Positions 22,790-34,699 of a stretch of DNA of 64,000 nucleotides are shown piece after piece (the first letter of the stretch is position 1; every line of letters begins with the position of its first letter). The stretch covers positions 31,961,896 to 32,025,895 of the forward strand of contig NC_052144.2 in the NCBI RefSeq assembly GCF_016086655.4. Reading direction: 5' to 3'. The notes under the pieces are model-generated. The model was not told where the DNA came from. It searched no databases and saw nothing but the letters and a program-made list of their open reading frames with translations. The position numbers and the translations under genes are program-made. This DNA comes from Lepeophtheirus salmonis (lineage: Eukaryota > Arthropoda > Copepoda > Siphonostomatoida > Caligidae).

Positions 22790-23840
22790 GACTTTAAGAC
22801 AAAGACTCTGGAGCAAGAGGCATGGCTCAAGATATTCATTTCCAAATCAAAGAAACAGAAAGCAAAAAGAAGTAGTTTGTATATAAAAATTGACGACTGA
22901 TCTATGTTTTTATATGTGTAAAGTAGTTACTAATATAATTATAAATTTATATTATTATATAAAGATGATAATTATTATAAAAAAAGAAAATAACTAAAAA
23001 CGAAAAACTATTAATAATTTTCTTCTTCTTTTCTCCAGCAAAGATTAATAATGTCTTTTTTATTTACTAAACAGTCTAGGCGTGATCACTTATTGCTTGA
23101 TACAATTAAGGAAAGTGAAGTGAGAAAAAAAAAATCTTTATTTGATTATAGAAATACGTAACTTTTCAATATGTTTTTATAAAACCCATAATTTTTTTTT
23201 TTTACTTCATTCACGTTTAAAAATTACAATTGTGCTAGAGGTAAACGTTAATTAATTTTGCAAAATACCAAAATTAGATTTTGCTGATTCTGATAATGTT
23301 GAGGCAACTGCATCACCCTAATGTACATATAACTATGATACAGAATAAAATAACTATCAATTAACATATTATAATAAATAGTAGGCTTGTATTCAATATT
23401 GAGCCACCAATAATTTGTTAAGTAGTAGTATTTATCAGTTTACATATAATGAGTCATACCTAGTTACTCCAACCTTCCCCTTAATAAAATAAGTCATACA
23501 CCCGGATATTATAATGTGATGACGGCACTGAATAGTAGCATATCTTTGGTAGCAAACCGTATAAAATTCAATTTTGTTCTACACAAAATAGAAATATTAT
23601 ATCTGCAAAAATGAAGTAACTTATTCCATTTTTTAAAAACGTATGTAAGTATGCTTTTGAAAAAAATATTTATGGACTTGTTTTGCATTGTAATTATGTG
23701 CTTTTACTCTTCAAAAAATCATATTTTTCTCTCAAAGTACATCAACTAATCATTGTAGCATCTTTTCTTTTCCTTACCGTCAATCACGCCTGCCCAATTT
23801 TATGTAAATGATGAGACTATGAGGGAGAGTGATGGAAATC
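22790..23840. other. AT-rich spacer
   Basis: No gene or element was recognised. Confidence 0.45.
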
Positions 23841-23849
23841 GTAGGCAAA

Positions 23850-24595
23850 GATTATTGAGTTATTATAACAGCCAAGAAGATTTTTAATTTTCTCAAAGTC
23901 AACAAAAATTGAGGCAGAGTTTATTTTTTTTCTGATGCCACTGTGAATAAGCAGTACACCTGCTACATCACAACCGAATATCCATAAAATGTCTCAGCTT
24001 CAGTGACACATGTCTTCAGAGCAAAAAAATCCAGTGGCCATTACAGGCAGAGTCTGCCCTCCTATTTTTTGTTGAGATGAAGGTGTGGCTCAATACGGAT
24101 GCTTACATTGAACTTCTTGATAAGAAAGTGCTACATTGGCCAAGAAAGGAGTTCAAGGACATTTTTTTACTCGAGACGGAGCTACGTGTCATCACCCTAC
24201 TAAGACCCAGGCCTTCCAGGGATACAACTTTCAGGACTTTTGGGACCTCAACATATGGCGTCCCTCCTCTCTAGACAAGAACCCTTTGCACTACTCTATC
24301 ATGTCTTGTCTGGAGGAGACACAGGAGTGTACATTGTACAGTTTCTAGAGACTTTCGTCAAGAAAGAGTGGACCAAGCTCAAGTCTGACTTTATAGTCAA
24401 AGTCTGCAAGGAATTTACCCTTTTATTCAGGCAATTATTATAGCTGACGGCTCCCATTTATGAATTAAAGTTGTGCCGAGCACTAATTTTAGATGATTTT
24501 GAAAAATAAATGTCCTCACAAAATTTTTCGTTTCAATTTTACTCTTGAAAAGTTGAAAGAAATAAAATTTGTAACTCTAGATAAGTACAACCCTA
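23850..24595 (+). pseudogene. Mariner transposase remnant with right ITR
   Basis: The first catalytic Asp is kept in FFSDATVNKQYTCY at about 23930. The second is kept in TRDGATCHHPTKTQAFQGYN at about 24170. The third is in RPSSLDKNPLHYSIMSCLE near 24255. The C-terminal part KKEWTKLKSDFIVKVCKEF follows. These pieces fall in different frames, so indels have broken the gene. The right terminal repeat at 24564-24595, read inward, is TAGGGTTGTACTTATCTAGA, almost identical to the ends of the 13.29 kb element. No left terminal repeat or helix-turn-helix was found, so the 5' side is truncated. All three acidic residues survive despite the broken frame, which suggests relatively recent decay. Confidence 0.75.
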
Positions 24596-24599
24596 AAGA

Positions 24600-26540
24600 T
24601 AAATATTTATTTTTATTTTTCTATTAGAATTCAATGTATCTTCGTATTTATTCATATAAGTTATATAATATGTACTTGTGTTGAGTGATATTTTATTTAC
24701 ATTTCGTCCAGTTCTGATTTTTTAAGAATATTAAGTATTTATACAATATTAATATATATTATATTTATTAAAAGTAAGACATTAAAGATAGAAATATACA
24801 ATTTTTATAAAATAATGTAATGTTTCATAGTCAGATAAACCAAATTGTGAATAATATATGTATATATAAATATGTCTCACAAAAATAGAATTAATTAAAA
24901 ATCGCTTGAGGTCAACCTCATTTCCCTTACGAAAATATAAAAGTAAAAATTTCAAAAAACTAGCCGATCTATACTAAAAACTATACTTAAAAATGTATAT
25001 ATTTGATGTCGGGAGGTATATTATGATTTTGTGATCAAAGTTTCGTTTTGTGAAAGAGGTAGCCTTATGGATAACGGTACTATAGTGGTATAGGGATACT
25101 TACTAGACGTGGTTGTATATCTCACGAGTCAGATAGATATATTTTGTTCACGAATATTTTAAAAAAAATATTGTATCCTTAGTACATAAGTCTGTTTACA
25201 ATAAACAAAACAATTGCAGCAAAACAAACATATGCTCTCAGGTACACGGATACATCTAATCATTATTTTTTTAATGATAAAGGATCAGAAAATATTTTGA
25301 TACGAACCCATGTCTAGTTCTGAACTGATATTAGAACCAATATTTTTAGCTTCATTTTATTATTAAAAAATGGCTTGCCATTGATGTAACCCTTTAACTT
25401 CTGACCCGTTCATACAAAAAGAAAGAACAAAATTTATTTTTTTAAGAAAGTCATAAAATTTTTGTCCAAATATTTCCAGTTACCCTTATAAGTAAATACC
25501 AACTTTACCAAATAACGAAATATATTCATACTTAAATTACACAAAAACCGATACGAAATTATTCTTATCGTAATTACACTAATATTTACAAAATCCTAAA
25601 CATGAAAGAATTGATGAACTCGCAGGCTTCGCTCCTCATATGTTTATTTATTCTATCAATTTAAAAAACTTTTCATTGTTTATACGATAACAAAAAATAA
25701 CTATTCACTATTTATTTTAGCAGTTAAATAATTATCACTAAAGTACTGAACGTAGACTACTTTTTAAATGCCAAAATGGTCTGGTTATCTTCAGGCTGTC
25801 TATGATTTCAGTTATTATTCAACTTTATATAATACGCTTATGTTTTACAATAAAAATAAGTGTTGTACAAAAATATTGGAATTATATACACACTGACGCA
25901 TAGGTAAGTACAAATGCGTCATGATTCTGTAACAAAAAATAAATTAAACAAATCTTATTTTTTGGTCAGTTTTAGATGGATTCATTTATTTTTTTGAAGT
26001 AAGTAAATTTATAAATAAATATTTCATAAGACTCAATGACCATATTTTTCAAGTAGTTGTTTCATAAATGTCAAATGTAGCTATAGTTTAAAACATATTT
26101 CGTTGTAAAAATTTAATTACTCGAGGTGACGTGTTTTGTATTGTGTATCATAACATAAATATAACATACGTTTCAAAATGTATTTAGAGATCCCGTAGCT
26201 TAATTGGTTTTAATATTATTTACAAAATATAGTTAAATACCTTAAACTAGGTACTTTGCAATATATTAAATACGATATTTATAACATTAATAGGGATTGC
26301 AAAATTATCTAATTAAGAATTTATAATGTCATCAAAATATAAATGATATAATGATACTATTTTGGCATTTTGTTGCATCTCTTTCCCAATTTTTTGCATC
26401 TCATTCCCATTTTTATTTTAAAATTCCTCTTATTTTGAGTGGAACGTATCTCTAATTAAAAATCACAAAAATGTTTTTGTTTATTTTTGAAACGCAATTC
26501 TTTCTCCCACCAGTTGTTCAATTTTAAAAACAAAATATAT
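24600..26540. other. AT-rich gene-free stretch
   Basis: About 1.9 kb with no open frame worth listing, no recognised element and no clear repeat. Confidence 0.5.
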
Positions 26541-26541
26541 T

Positions 26542-27016
26542 CTAATGGACTGAACGATTCTGATGTATTTTATTCAATAACTCACCTCCAGCCTTATTTA
26601 CAGTCTCTATACTAGGCCAAGAGCACGAGAAGGCCTTCATCACTTGATCCCTTAGCAAATCCTGGATTTCCTTCTTGATCCAACTGATAAGTTTGTCGTT
26701 GATATTACAGGGGGTTCGGATGTTTTGTCTTTCGGTTTCGGCCAATACAAAAAAAATTATACTGATTCAAATCGAGTGAGTTTTGAGGCCACAATTCTGG
26801 GAAGATGAAGTTGTCAAAATTTTCTTGGAGCCATTTGCAACTTTTTTTGAGTGTGGGAGGGATCTGAGTCCTGCTCCCACATGAAAGGCCTCCCCTTTGG
26901 CAGGCATGTCGATTCAGGGCTTCATCTTGGTATTTCGAACTCGTTGACGCTCTCGGAGCAGATTTCATGGAGGGCTTAGTGGTTTTTCCAAATATTTCGG
27001 ACATTAAATTCGTCAA
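26542..27016 (-). pseudogene. Mariner transposase, C-terminal half
   Basis: Minus-strand frames give MWEQDSDPSHTQKK (second catalytic Asp), then KWLQENFDNFIFPELWPQNS and LDLNQYNFF (third catalytic region, with the expected P of SPD changed to L but D kept). The tail is IKKEIQDLLRDQVMKAFS and ends near IETVNKAGGELL. At least two frameshifts separate these blocks. The first catalytic Asp and DNA-binding domain are not seen. The tail sequence differs from that of the 8.9, 13.3 and 21.6 kb copies, so this belongs to another mariner subfamily. It is inactive. Confidence 0.75.
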
Positions 27017-27019
27017 TTG

Positions 27020-28950
27020 ATTTAATTTTTCCAGCTGGTCCAGGTTTGAACCAGCTATCTAACAAACGAACAAAAATCAGCTACCTAAGTGCCCACATTT
27101 GTCCAAGACAGGACATTAAAGTGGCGGTATAGATAGATTGTTACACCTGGTATATGTTTTTTCAAAGTAAAAATGACATAATTACAACGATTATGTCGAT
27201 GACGTAGAAGTTCGGTGCGGTAATTAAGATTTTTTTATTAGGGTGTGGTGCTGATTCGAGTGACTATGTATGCCTCAACATTAATAGACATATAAATACT
27301 ACAACTTATATTAAATTTATTCTTCCAAGACCCCGATGCCTCTCTTGCAGTGATTACGACACTGTAGTAAGACGATGAAAAAATATAGTTTATACCCACC
27401 TTCATTACTGCGTTAGCCCATTTCATAAATATTTTTGTAAACGAAACAAAATAATCACAATCATAGAAGTATTAAATTCCAAAGACTTGCCGTTATATCA
27501 TAAAAACTGTAATTGAAAATGTTTATATTTGGGTTTGGGAGGTGAATGGTGTTGGTACCAGAGAGTCTCATTTTATGGAAAAAGTATGATTTATTTAGTA
27601 AATAGGGTGTGGGAGATAGGTTTATCATTTTGTGTAAAATTTGATGGAGTGTAGCAGTGCAAACTTTATCTTTATCTCCTAATGAAGGGAAAGACGACAC
27701 AAACCTAATGTGTACTTGTATTAAGAAAAATATAGTATATAACGGGATTAAACCAATAAAGAGATTGGTAATGATTCCATATTCTATTTTAATTGCTACT
27801 TACGAATCTGTAGTTAGTATTTTATTATCAAATCTAGTTTTCTAGATTTTTTTATTGGAATATTTTGGGTATTTTTACCCTTTTTATAGAGTTCAGTAAA
27901 CTTTTGAATGTAAGAAAATAATAAACCAGTAATTCACGTATATATTAAATTATTCTTTACAAATTTTTTATGCTGATTTCAAATATAAGTTTATATTTTA
28001 CATGGAAAGATCCAACCTTGAGAAAAAAGTAATTAAAGGTTGAAAACCATTTATTTTATGGGTTTTGTTTGAAGTGGAATAAACCCTCAATTTTTGAATT
28101 GTTTTATTGGCAAAGGAGTTCATGTGAATCATGAACAATATGGGCTTCATAAATAAAATGAGTTTATAATTCTATAATTTTTTTATTTTCCGAATATTTA
28201 TAACTGCGAAAATCTTAACTCGAAAACTAGCAACAACTTCTTATCGAAATCACTAAAAAATTGGAAATCTATTGATCCAACTTAGCAGGTAATTTTTCTT
28301 GACAAATTTGATAAGTGTATAAAAAAATCGAAGCAGATATTACAAAAAGACAATTATTAAAATATTCGTCTTTGCCAACTTACAAGGAACGATATCAATC
28401 CTATCGACCTTTTGGTTTACAATTCCCGAATGAGTTGGCTCCAATATTAGCCAAGATATACAAGGAAATCTTTCAGGAGGGCACGTTTGTTTAAGGATAA
28501 GTAGATGACTTGCTATCTTCATCATGAAAAAATAAAACAAAACATCTACTTAATTAAAAATTACAAAAAAAAAAAATACCCGTTTTAAAACCTGTTACAA
28601 TATTTTAGTTCGAATACAAAATAAAAGGAAACAACTCCTGGTTCCATAATTACAACAAATATAGTACTAGAGCTTTTAATCAAGAAAGTTTTTAGAGAAA
28701 GTGTTTATAAACACAACATTATAAATGATGGAAATAAAATATTGACAATGGTAATTCCTAATAATATGGAAGAATAACGACCTAAAACTTTAATAACAAC
28801 CCCCTTCCCCTTCTAAAATGATCAGGTCTTTCTATTAAGTAGAACTCTTAACATATTTGTTAGATTTAGAATAAGTAAGACACAGGCTGATTAGTCTCAG
28901 GTTAACAAAGAAAATACTTTTTTTCGTTCAAAATTGGCTCTATTCATCAA
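27020..28950. other. Gene-free stretch
   Basis: No supported gene was seen. Open frames at 27238-27426 (-), 27461-27700 (-), 27657-27845 (+) and 28340-28540 (-) show no recognisable motif, and several overlap on opposite strands. Confidence 0.4.
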
Positions 28951-28954
28951 TTTA

Positions 28955-29905
28955 AACTTAATTAGGAGCATTACAATCATCTCAGCCCCGTTCTAATATT
29001 TCAATATCATTTTTTATAAAACGCTTCAGGTTTTATCTCAAAATATTTCTCAGTTTCAGAGATAACTTCTTCATTGGAGTGAAGTTTCTTACCGGTTAGC
29101 ATTTTTGTACGTCTGCAAACGGCCACTATCCATTGGGAGCCAAATCTGGAGAGTAAGTTAGATGCAAAAGCAATTTAGAGTTAAATTCATCTAGTTTTGC
29201 CATTGTTTTGATTGACTTATGATATTGTGCATTTTCCTGGTGAAACAACACTTCCTTCTTTTTAAAATGGGGTTTAAACAATAAGACCGGGGTCAGCTTT
29301 CTTAATACGAAAATAAACAGAAAAAAGGCTCGAAATAGGTTGTTAGTATGCTGATTTTTCCTGACTAAGAAACTATTATCCAATAATAGTTTGAACAATA
29401 TCCAAATCAACTAATCAACTTCAAACCCTCTACTAACGCTATATAATATTTACTGTTGATCGTATTTCCATTCTCAAGTTAGTAAATGAATATCATGCCT
29501 ACACATTCCAAAATACCGAGGTCATAAGCTGATTGTTTTACTTTTGTGGACTTTCGACGAGATTTACCAGTTGCTGTCCACTCAGATGATGATCTTTTTG
29601 ATTCTGTTGTGAAATGATGGATCCATATTTCATTCAGTATCACATACCGACGGAAGAATACCGGTTTGTTAGGTTTAAACATAGTCCAACACTGCTCAGA
29701 ATTATCAGCACATTTTTTTCTTTTCTTTTTGCTTATTTTGTCATCAGTTAATATACGCGACGCCCACTTTGAACAGAGCTTTCTCATGGAAAAATACTCA
29801 TGCAATATAAAGGCAACACGTTCCTTCAATATATTAACGATGTATCTCATACAGTTTCACTTTCCAATCATTCAAAACGACTTTTTTTAAATAAAATGGA
29901 GAATC
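28955..29905 (-). pseudogene. Cecropia-group mariner transposase pseudogene
   Basis: This is the longest-preserved transposase remnant on the minus strand. From 29905 downward it shows the second helix-turn-helix (LNDWKVKLYEIHR), then ILHEYFSMRKLCSKWASRIL, DNSEQCWTMFKPN, the first catalytic block LNEIWIHHFTTESK, SAYDLGILE, the second block LFHQENAQYHKSIKTMAKLD, the third block YSPDLAP, and the tail HSNEEVISETEKYFEIKPEA. In the first block the catalytic Asp is Asn, and in the second it is Glu. The third Asp is kept. Frameshifts interrupt the frame near 29120 and 29480. The N-terminal first helix-turn-helix and the ITRs were not found. It cannot be catalytic. Confidence 0.85.
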
Positions 29906-29909
29906 TATA

Positions 29910-31780
29910 ACACTTATAAGCCATTGTACAGTACTTTTTCCCATCAAGCAACAGTCTAAAATTAAAAATCGAAATTAATTTTGATCCATTGTTTTAGAAA
30001 TAATAAAAGTAGCGTAACACTTAGCATAATAATTCAAACGAAAGAAAAGATTCTCAAAATTTTTTGACAGCTCTCCTTTGAAGGTTTAAACTAACTTAAA
30101 ATGAGGTGAGTTAAAAAAAATGTATCAACTGTTTGTGAAGACCAGGGTTTTTCAGCCCATGGGATAATATTATCATAATTTTCTACTTTATTTGTTTTAC
30201 AATTTTAATGTTAAATAAACTGTACCTCTAAAAAAAATTGATAATTTTTGTATCAACTTTACTCATAGATAGCTCAAATTGAGTCAATTTTGGAGTATAT
30301 TGAGATATTAGTGATTTTGATACTTATGTAATAGAATTTAAAAAATCTCAGTACCATTGAAACAAAATCTAATTTTACTAATTTATAATTTCATAGTATT
30401 TCAACATTTAAGATTCCGGTGCTTTTTTCTACACACAACGATTAAAAGAAATAAAATATTATTTCCCTTAACTTTTTGTTTAACAATACGTATCAAGTTG
30501 ATCTAACTATTGGGTGTCAATTCTTGGATCATGCAATTCGTTGACTTCAAATACTAATATATCTGTTTCTCTAAATACTAAAACAACTAATACATTTTAA
30601 TTTTTAAAATTACCATATATAATTATATTTTCTTAGAGCAAAAATGATTTAAGAATGTAAGCTTATATCTGAAAATTTAAAGTAAAAAAATACTCTGTAG
30701 CTATAAATTTAGAAAATGTGTCATTATGACGATTGGGTGTATTCATCAACCATAAAAAGCCGTAGCTATTAGAGCAATTATTATAATTAAGATGATATTT
30801 CAACGAATGTACCAAAGTGCAACTCGTAAAGACTTACTAGAAAATTTATTTGTGTCGACTTACCCGAGTGTCAACTAATTTTGCCATTCTTTTTATTGTT
30901 AGTTTTAGCGATGCACTTACAATGTTCTCTCCAACGACGTTATTAGTATTATGTTATGAATTATTGATAAAGGTTCATAAAAATGAAGTACATAGAAGAA
31001 TATTACATTTGAAAGAAAATACTTTATAATATCTAAATACATATAAGCCTAATAAATATTTAAGAATGAGTAAATAATTTTATATCATGTATAGGTATAT
31101 TTATGATTATTTAAGGCGGCTTACTGCATCTATCCTGTGCGTACACGTCTAGGTGTATATATATATACAAATGATTAATGGGAGTTTTTAGTGAAAGCAA
31201 CTCTTCATTTATATACAGTTATACATGTACACTCATGATAGATGTGACAAACAGCCTTAAATCAAAATATTACCCAAAAAAAGTATAAAATTTCTAAAAA
31301 TTATTATTTTTTTCTTTTTATATGTCTTTGCCAATACAAATTTAACTTAAATAGGCACTCTGTAGAGTATAAATCCCTGCCTATGATCAATTTCCCTTAA
31401 TTGTTTTTTTTAAATTATCTAGCCATTTCTTCTTCTAAACATAATTTTTGAAACATAAGAGTTGATAAAATTTTTGTATTAGGGTTAAAACACTTGAGAA
31501 GAAAACATAGGATAAATAAAAACAATAATTAACAGAGGAAAGGTTGAGTTCGCGTATTATTATGATTTTCCCTCCCTTCCCCTCTTTGAATATACGCATA
31601 ACATAATATATACGTGTATTTTAATTATTGAAAAACTTATCTTGCATTCTATCAAACTAATAAAGAATAAATACATTAATAACGAAATCGACAAAAGGAA
31701 ATAGAGGGAAGAGGAAATAAAAACTGGAAGCTGTGATAAGCAAGCTACCACACGACTGAAGAGAAGAGTGGATCACACGT
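29910..31780. other. AT-rich gene-free stretch
   Basis: No gene or element was recognised. The minus-strand frame at 31560-31751 is hydrophobic and Ser/Leu-rich, without a known domain. A short TA-rich run lies near 31158-31167. Confidence 0.45.
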
Positions 31781-31783
31781 CAC

Positions 31784-32482
31784 AATCAATGTTATTAGTA
31801 TAAGGAAAGGCAACAAGAACATGGCTGAGCAAGCCCAGCAAATTTATTAAATAAATATATCTCTCTTTTTCAATTTCTGGTGACGTCATTGGGACGAGTC
31901 TTGGTTATTGATACTACATAAATTTAAGTAGTAAAAATTTAAATAAATGATATCATTATCAAGGAACTGGTGACTCTCTATTTCTTAAACGATAATTAAC
32001 TAAATATAATTCCAAAAGTAAGTTTTTTGAAATGGCTTCATGATTATTGAATTCGTCTTTTCTTCTACAAGCCGAAATCCAAGGCTTCCCTTTAGCAACG
32101 TCTTTCGGGAATTGGTGTTATGAAACGCCTTTTAAGTTTTTACAAATAGCCACTGCAAAGACTCTTTTAGTTTTATTCACCTAATTAAATTAAATATATG
32201 AAAAATCAAAAACATTATAACATATTATTTGTTAATATGTGCTACGTCTACGTCTTAATAAATGAAATTGAAAAACTTATAAAACTTTATATTTCGTAAA
32301 ATATTGCTTAAGAAATATCGAGTAACCACAAATTTTTACTTTTGAAATTTATGTAGTATTAATAATCAAGACTCGTCCCAATGAAGTCACCACAAATAGA
32401 AGGAGCAAGATTTATTTAATAAATCTGCCTTGCTTGCCCAGCCATTTTCTTGTTCCCTGACCTTGTTCTAGTAATATTGATC
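31784..32482. mobile_element. Foldback/MITE-like element with long inverted arms
   Basis: The left arm (31784 to about 32035) and right arm (about 32245-32482) are long imperfect inverted repeats. Shared landmarks are ATCAAT at the tips, AACAAGAACATGGCTGAGCA (left) against CAAGAAAATGGCTGGGCAAG (right, reversed), and a perfect block ATTGGGACGAGTCTTG followed by ATTA/ATTG and ATACTACATAAATTT. Similarity continues inward through TATTTCTTAA. An insertion of about 20 bp in the left arm breaks the pairing. The loop of about 210 bp has no coding capacity. The whole is about 700 bp, as expected for a non-autonomous foldback DNA transposon. No target duplication or parent family was identified. Confidence 0.75.
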
Positions 32483-32765
32483 GGGACCCAGTTCTCATGA
32501 ATAGTTATTTATAAACACTATAGTTCAAAAAGGTTGAAGCACCATCAATTGTCTGCCAATGAATTCATCAAGTCTTTATTATAGAGCCCATAGTCTAAAT
32601 GGAGGATAAAATACAGATAACTTTTGTGATGACTGCGTCAGCATTTAAGTGAGCCAATCTTCTTTTTTTAGGTCTATTTGAGTGCATGCCTAATTTTCTG
32701 TTCCACGATTTCCCTTACAGATATCACTCTATTATATTTATAAAAACGATAGAAGGATGACTCCA

Positions 32766-32935
32766 TGCGATACTTGCAGAAAGAGCAGAAGTTCATACTT
32801 GTAGATATAAATTGTTACTACGTGAACCTATGTTGTATATGTATAAAGGTCGTACAGATGATCCTGTAAAGTAATAATAAAGTGTACAGATTAATATAAA
32901 CCACGATGGAGCAAGGTGTATGAGTCTTACTCTTA
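32766..32935 (+). repeat. 5' LTR (170 bp)
   Basis: It aligns with 34316-34484. Strongly shared segments are AGTTCATACTTGTA, GTAAAG.AATAATAAAGTGTAC, TTAATATA.ACCAC, and GGTG.AT.AGTCTTACTCTTA at the 3' end. AATAAA may serve as the polyadenylation signal in the R region. The first 15-20 bases align less well, so the left border (TGCGATAC) is approximate. Confidence 0.7.
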
Positions 32936-32999
32936 GATAGTCCATCACCTGTGGTGCAGTCGGTAGTTTTAGAAGAAGATTAAAGACGATATAACCGTT

Positions 33000-33560
33000 G
33001 ATTTATAAAAAAGCGACAAGATGTCAAAGGAAGTGAAGGCTGCATGTCATTCAATGTGAGAAGATCCTGAAGGGCCCAGAAAAGATCATTTGAGTCAAAA
33101 TCTGAAAGTTTAAAAAAAATATTATAAGAAGAAAATTCGTGCCCCCAGAGAATCAATTGGACATTGATAGCTATAAAAAGTACAGGTTTTAAATATGAAA
33201 AATTAAAAAAAGAAGAAGTTTTTAGAAGAGAATATGAAAGAGGAAAATACTATAACAGAAATGGTAGAAAAGCTCTTTGAAATTGTATCTCAAGTATATA
33301 TATATATGGAGAGACGTTCGAACAATTAAACAGACCCTTTAGTCAAGAGTGCAAGACATCCAAATATTCAGATAAAATTACCTTACCAAATTGAATAAAA
33401 TATTAAACACAGGCAGACTTCCTGAAACGGTCAGAAGATATTAATTAGTAAAGAAAAAACTAATTTTTAGATTTTGATGAATTTTATTGTGAATTAAAGA
33501 TAAATAAAAAAGGCAGAAATATATTAAATGCAATTGGAAGATTGTTTGGTATTAATTGGA
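33000..33560 (+). pseudogene. Possible gag-like remnant
   Basis: The Lys/Glu-rich stretch between the 5' LTR and the integrase, with purine-rich codons (for example around 33190-33290), is where gag would lie. No zinc knuckle or other diagnostic motif is visible, so the assignment rests on position alone. Confidence 0.25.
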
Positions 33561-33564
33561 TATT

Positions 33565-34210
33565 TAAGATCCTGATACTGATCAAATTATTAAAACATTT
33601 TCTTGGTGGTTCAGGGATTTGGGATAAAGATCCCATCAATTTAAAGTTGGATCAAGGTAGTGTTTATTCATGAAAGAAATTTCAGGAATTTCTACTAAAA
33701 ATGGATTATTTGGTCACCAAAAGCCCGAATTATCCTCAAAGCAATGGCATGGAGTGAGCTGAAAAATTGAAGAGTTTACTTGATAAGTGCAACACTCAAA
33801 CAATCAACTACGATTAATTTCGTGACGGATTACTAGAATATCGTAATACACCTTGTCATGGTGGGTATTCTCGAAATTAAATAGTTGATGGCAAAAATTT
33901 GAGATCCCATATTCCTACTCTCAATTATAATAAGATAAAACAATTAGACAAACCCCATATAGTGGAAGCAATACAATTAGAGAGAGACATCCAAAAAATA
34001 TTATAATAAACACTCGAAGTGTTTACCAGATCTGGAGGTTGGGAGTAGATTACGGATTCAAAGTTCCGTTTCAAAAAAGTGGAACGATATTGGAAAAATC
34101 ATTAAACAAAATAATATAACTTATCTAATACGTCTCGATAATGGGAGAACTTATTGGAGGAATAGGAAGTTACTACGTTTGTTTAGAGGAAAAGAGGATA
34201 AGAAAGACAG
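33565..34210 (+). pseudogene. Ty3/Gypsy-like integrase remnant
   Basis: Pieces in order are TDQIIKTFSWWFRDLG at about 33577, then LKLDQGSVYS (second catalytic Asp), SPNYPQSNGME and AEKLKSLLDK (catalytic Glu in the NG.xE context), FRDGLLEYRNTPCHGG, and NYNKIKQLDK. A final open stretch at about 34040-34210 reads SKKWNDIGKIIKQNNITYLI followed by RLDNGRTYWRNRKLLRL, the small C-terminal domain of this integrase family. Stops and one frameshift interrupt the frame. The zinc-binding N-terminus and first catalytic Asp are missing. The enzyme would have inserted the cDNA into host DNA; this copy is dead. Confidence 0.8.
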
Positions 34211-34315
34211 TAAATGAAGATGTGAAAATATTGTTAGTAAAATGAAAATGAGAAACAACCCCAAGAAACGGATCATGTTTCGTATATAGTATATGATCGT
34301 TCGAGAAAAAGGGAT

Positions 34316-34484
34316 TGTTATATATTGCTGTAGTTCATACTTGTACATATTGTATTGTTAATATGTCTACCTATGGTATGTATAAATATATATATGTCAT
34401 ACAAGATGATCGTGTAAAGGAATAATAAAGTGTACATTTTTAATATATACCACATTGGAGAAAGGTGCATAAGTCTTACTCTTA
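34316..34484 (+). repeat. 3' LTR (169 bp)
   Basis: This is the direct-repeat partner of 32766-32935. It starts TGTTATATATTGC immediately after the purine tract and ends CTTACTCTTA. The two LTRs differ at many positions (clearly more than 10% by eye) with small indels, which indicates an old insertion. Confidence 0.7.
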
Positions 34485-34489
34485 AAGAT

Positions 34490-34690
34490 TTTAATAGCTA
34501 CCTTGACATGTCAACATTTTATGGCATGTTACTATGACCATATATGTATAATCTTCGAACCAAGTTTGATCAAAATCATTCAGTAACTTTTGCTGCAATC
34601 CTATTGACCAACAAACAAACAAACTGAGGCAAAAACATAACCTCCATTCAACCTCATTGAGGGAAGTAGCCATTCCTCAGGGAACTGTCC
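34490..34690 (-). repeat. Widely shared GTTTGTTTGTTGGTC-type repeat
   Basis: On the minus strand this reads GTTTGTTTGTTTGTTGGTCA followed by GGATTGCAGCAAAAGTTACT and then TTTTGATCAAACTTGGTTC. I recall near-identical text (GTTTGTTTG...GGATTACGCAAAAACTACTGAACC..TTTTGATGAAACTTGG) as an interspersed sequence reported from very different animal genomes. It begins just after the 3' LTR. The 60-codon minus-strand open frame here is probably incidental. The recollection is from general knowledge and was not checked. Confidence 0.5.
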
Positions 34691-34699
34691 ATCATTTTT

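Larger units (their letters stand above)
32766..34484 (+). mobile_element. LTR retrotransposon, internally deleted
   Basis: Two direct repeats of nearly equal length (32766-32935 and 34316-34484) bracket 1.38 kb that ends in an integrase. This is far shorter than a full Ty3/Gypsy-like element (about 4-6 kb), so protease, reverse transcriptase and RNase H have been deleted. A purine-rich tract AGAAAAAGGGA sits directly upstream of the right LTR, where a polypurine tract is expected. TGGTGCAGTCGG at about 32953 may be part of the primer-binding area, but no tRNA was matched. The element lies 280 bp downstream of the foldback element. Confidence 0.75.
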
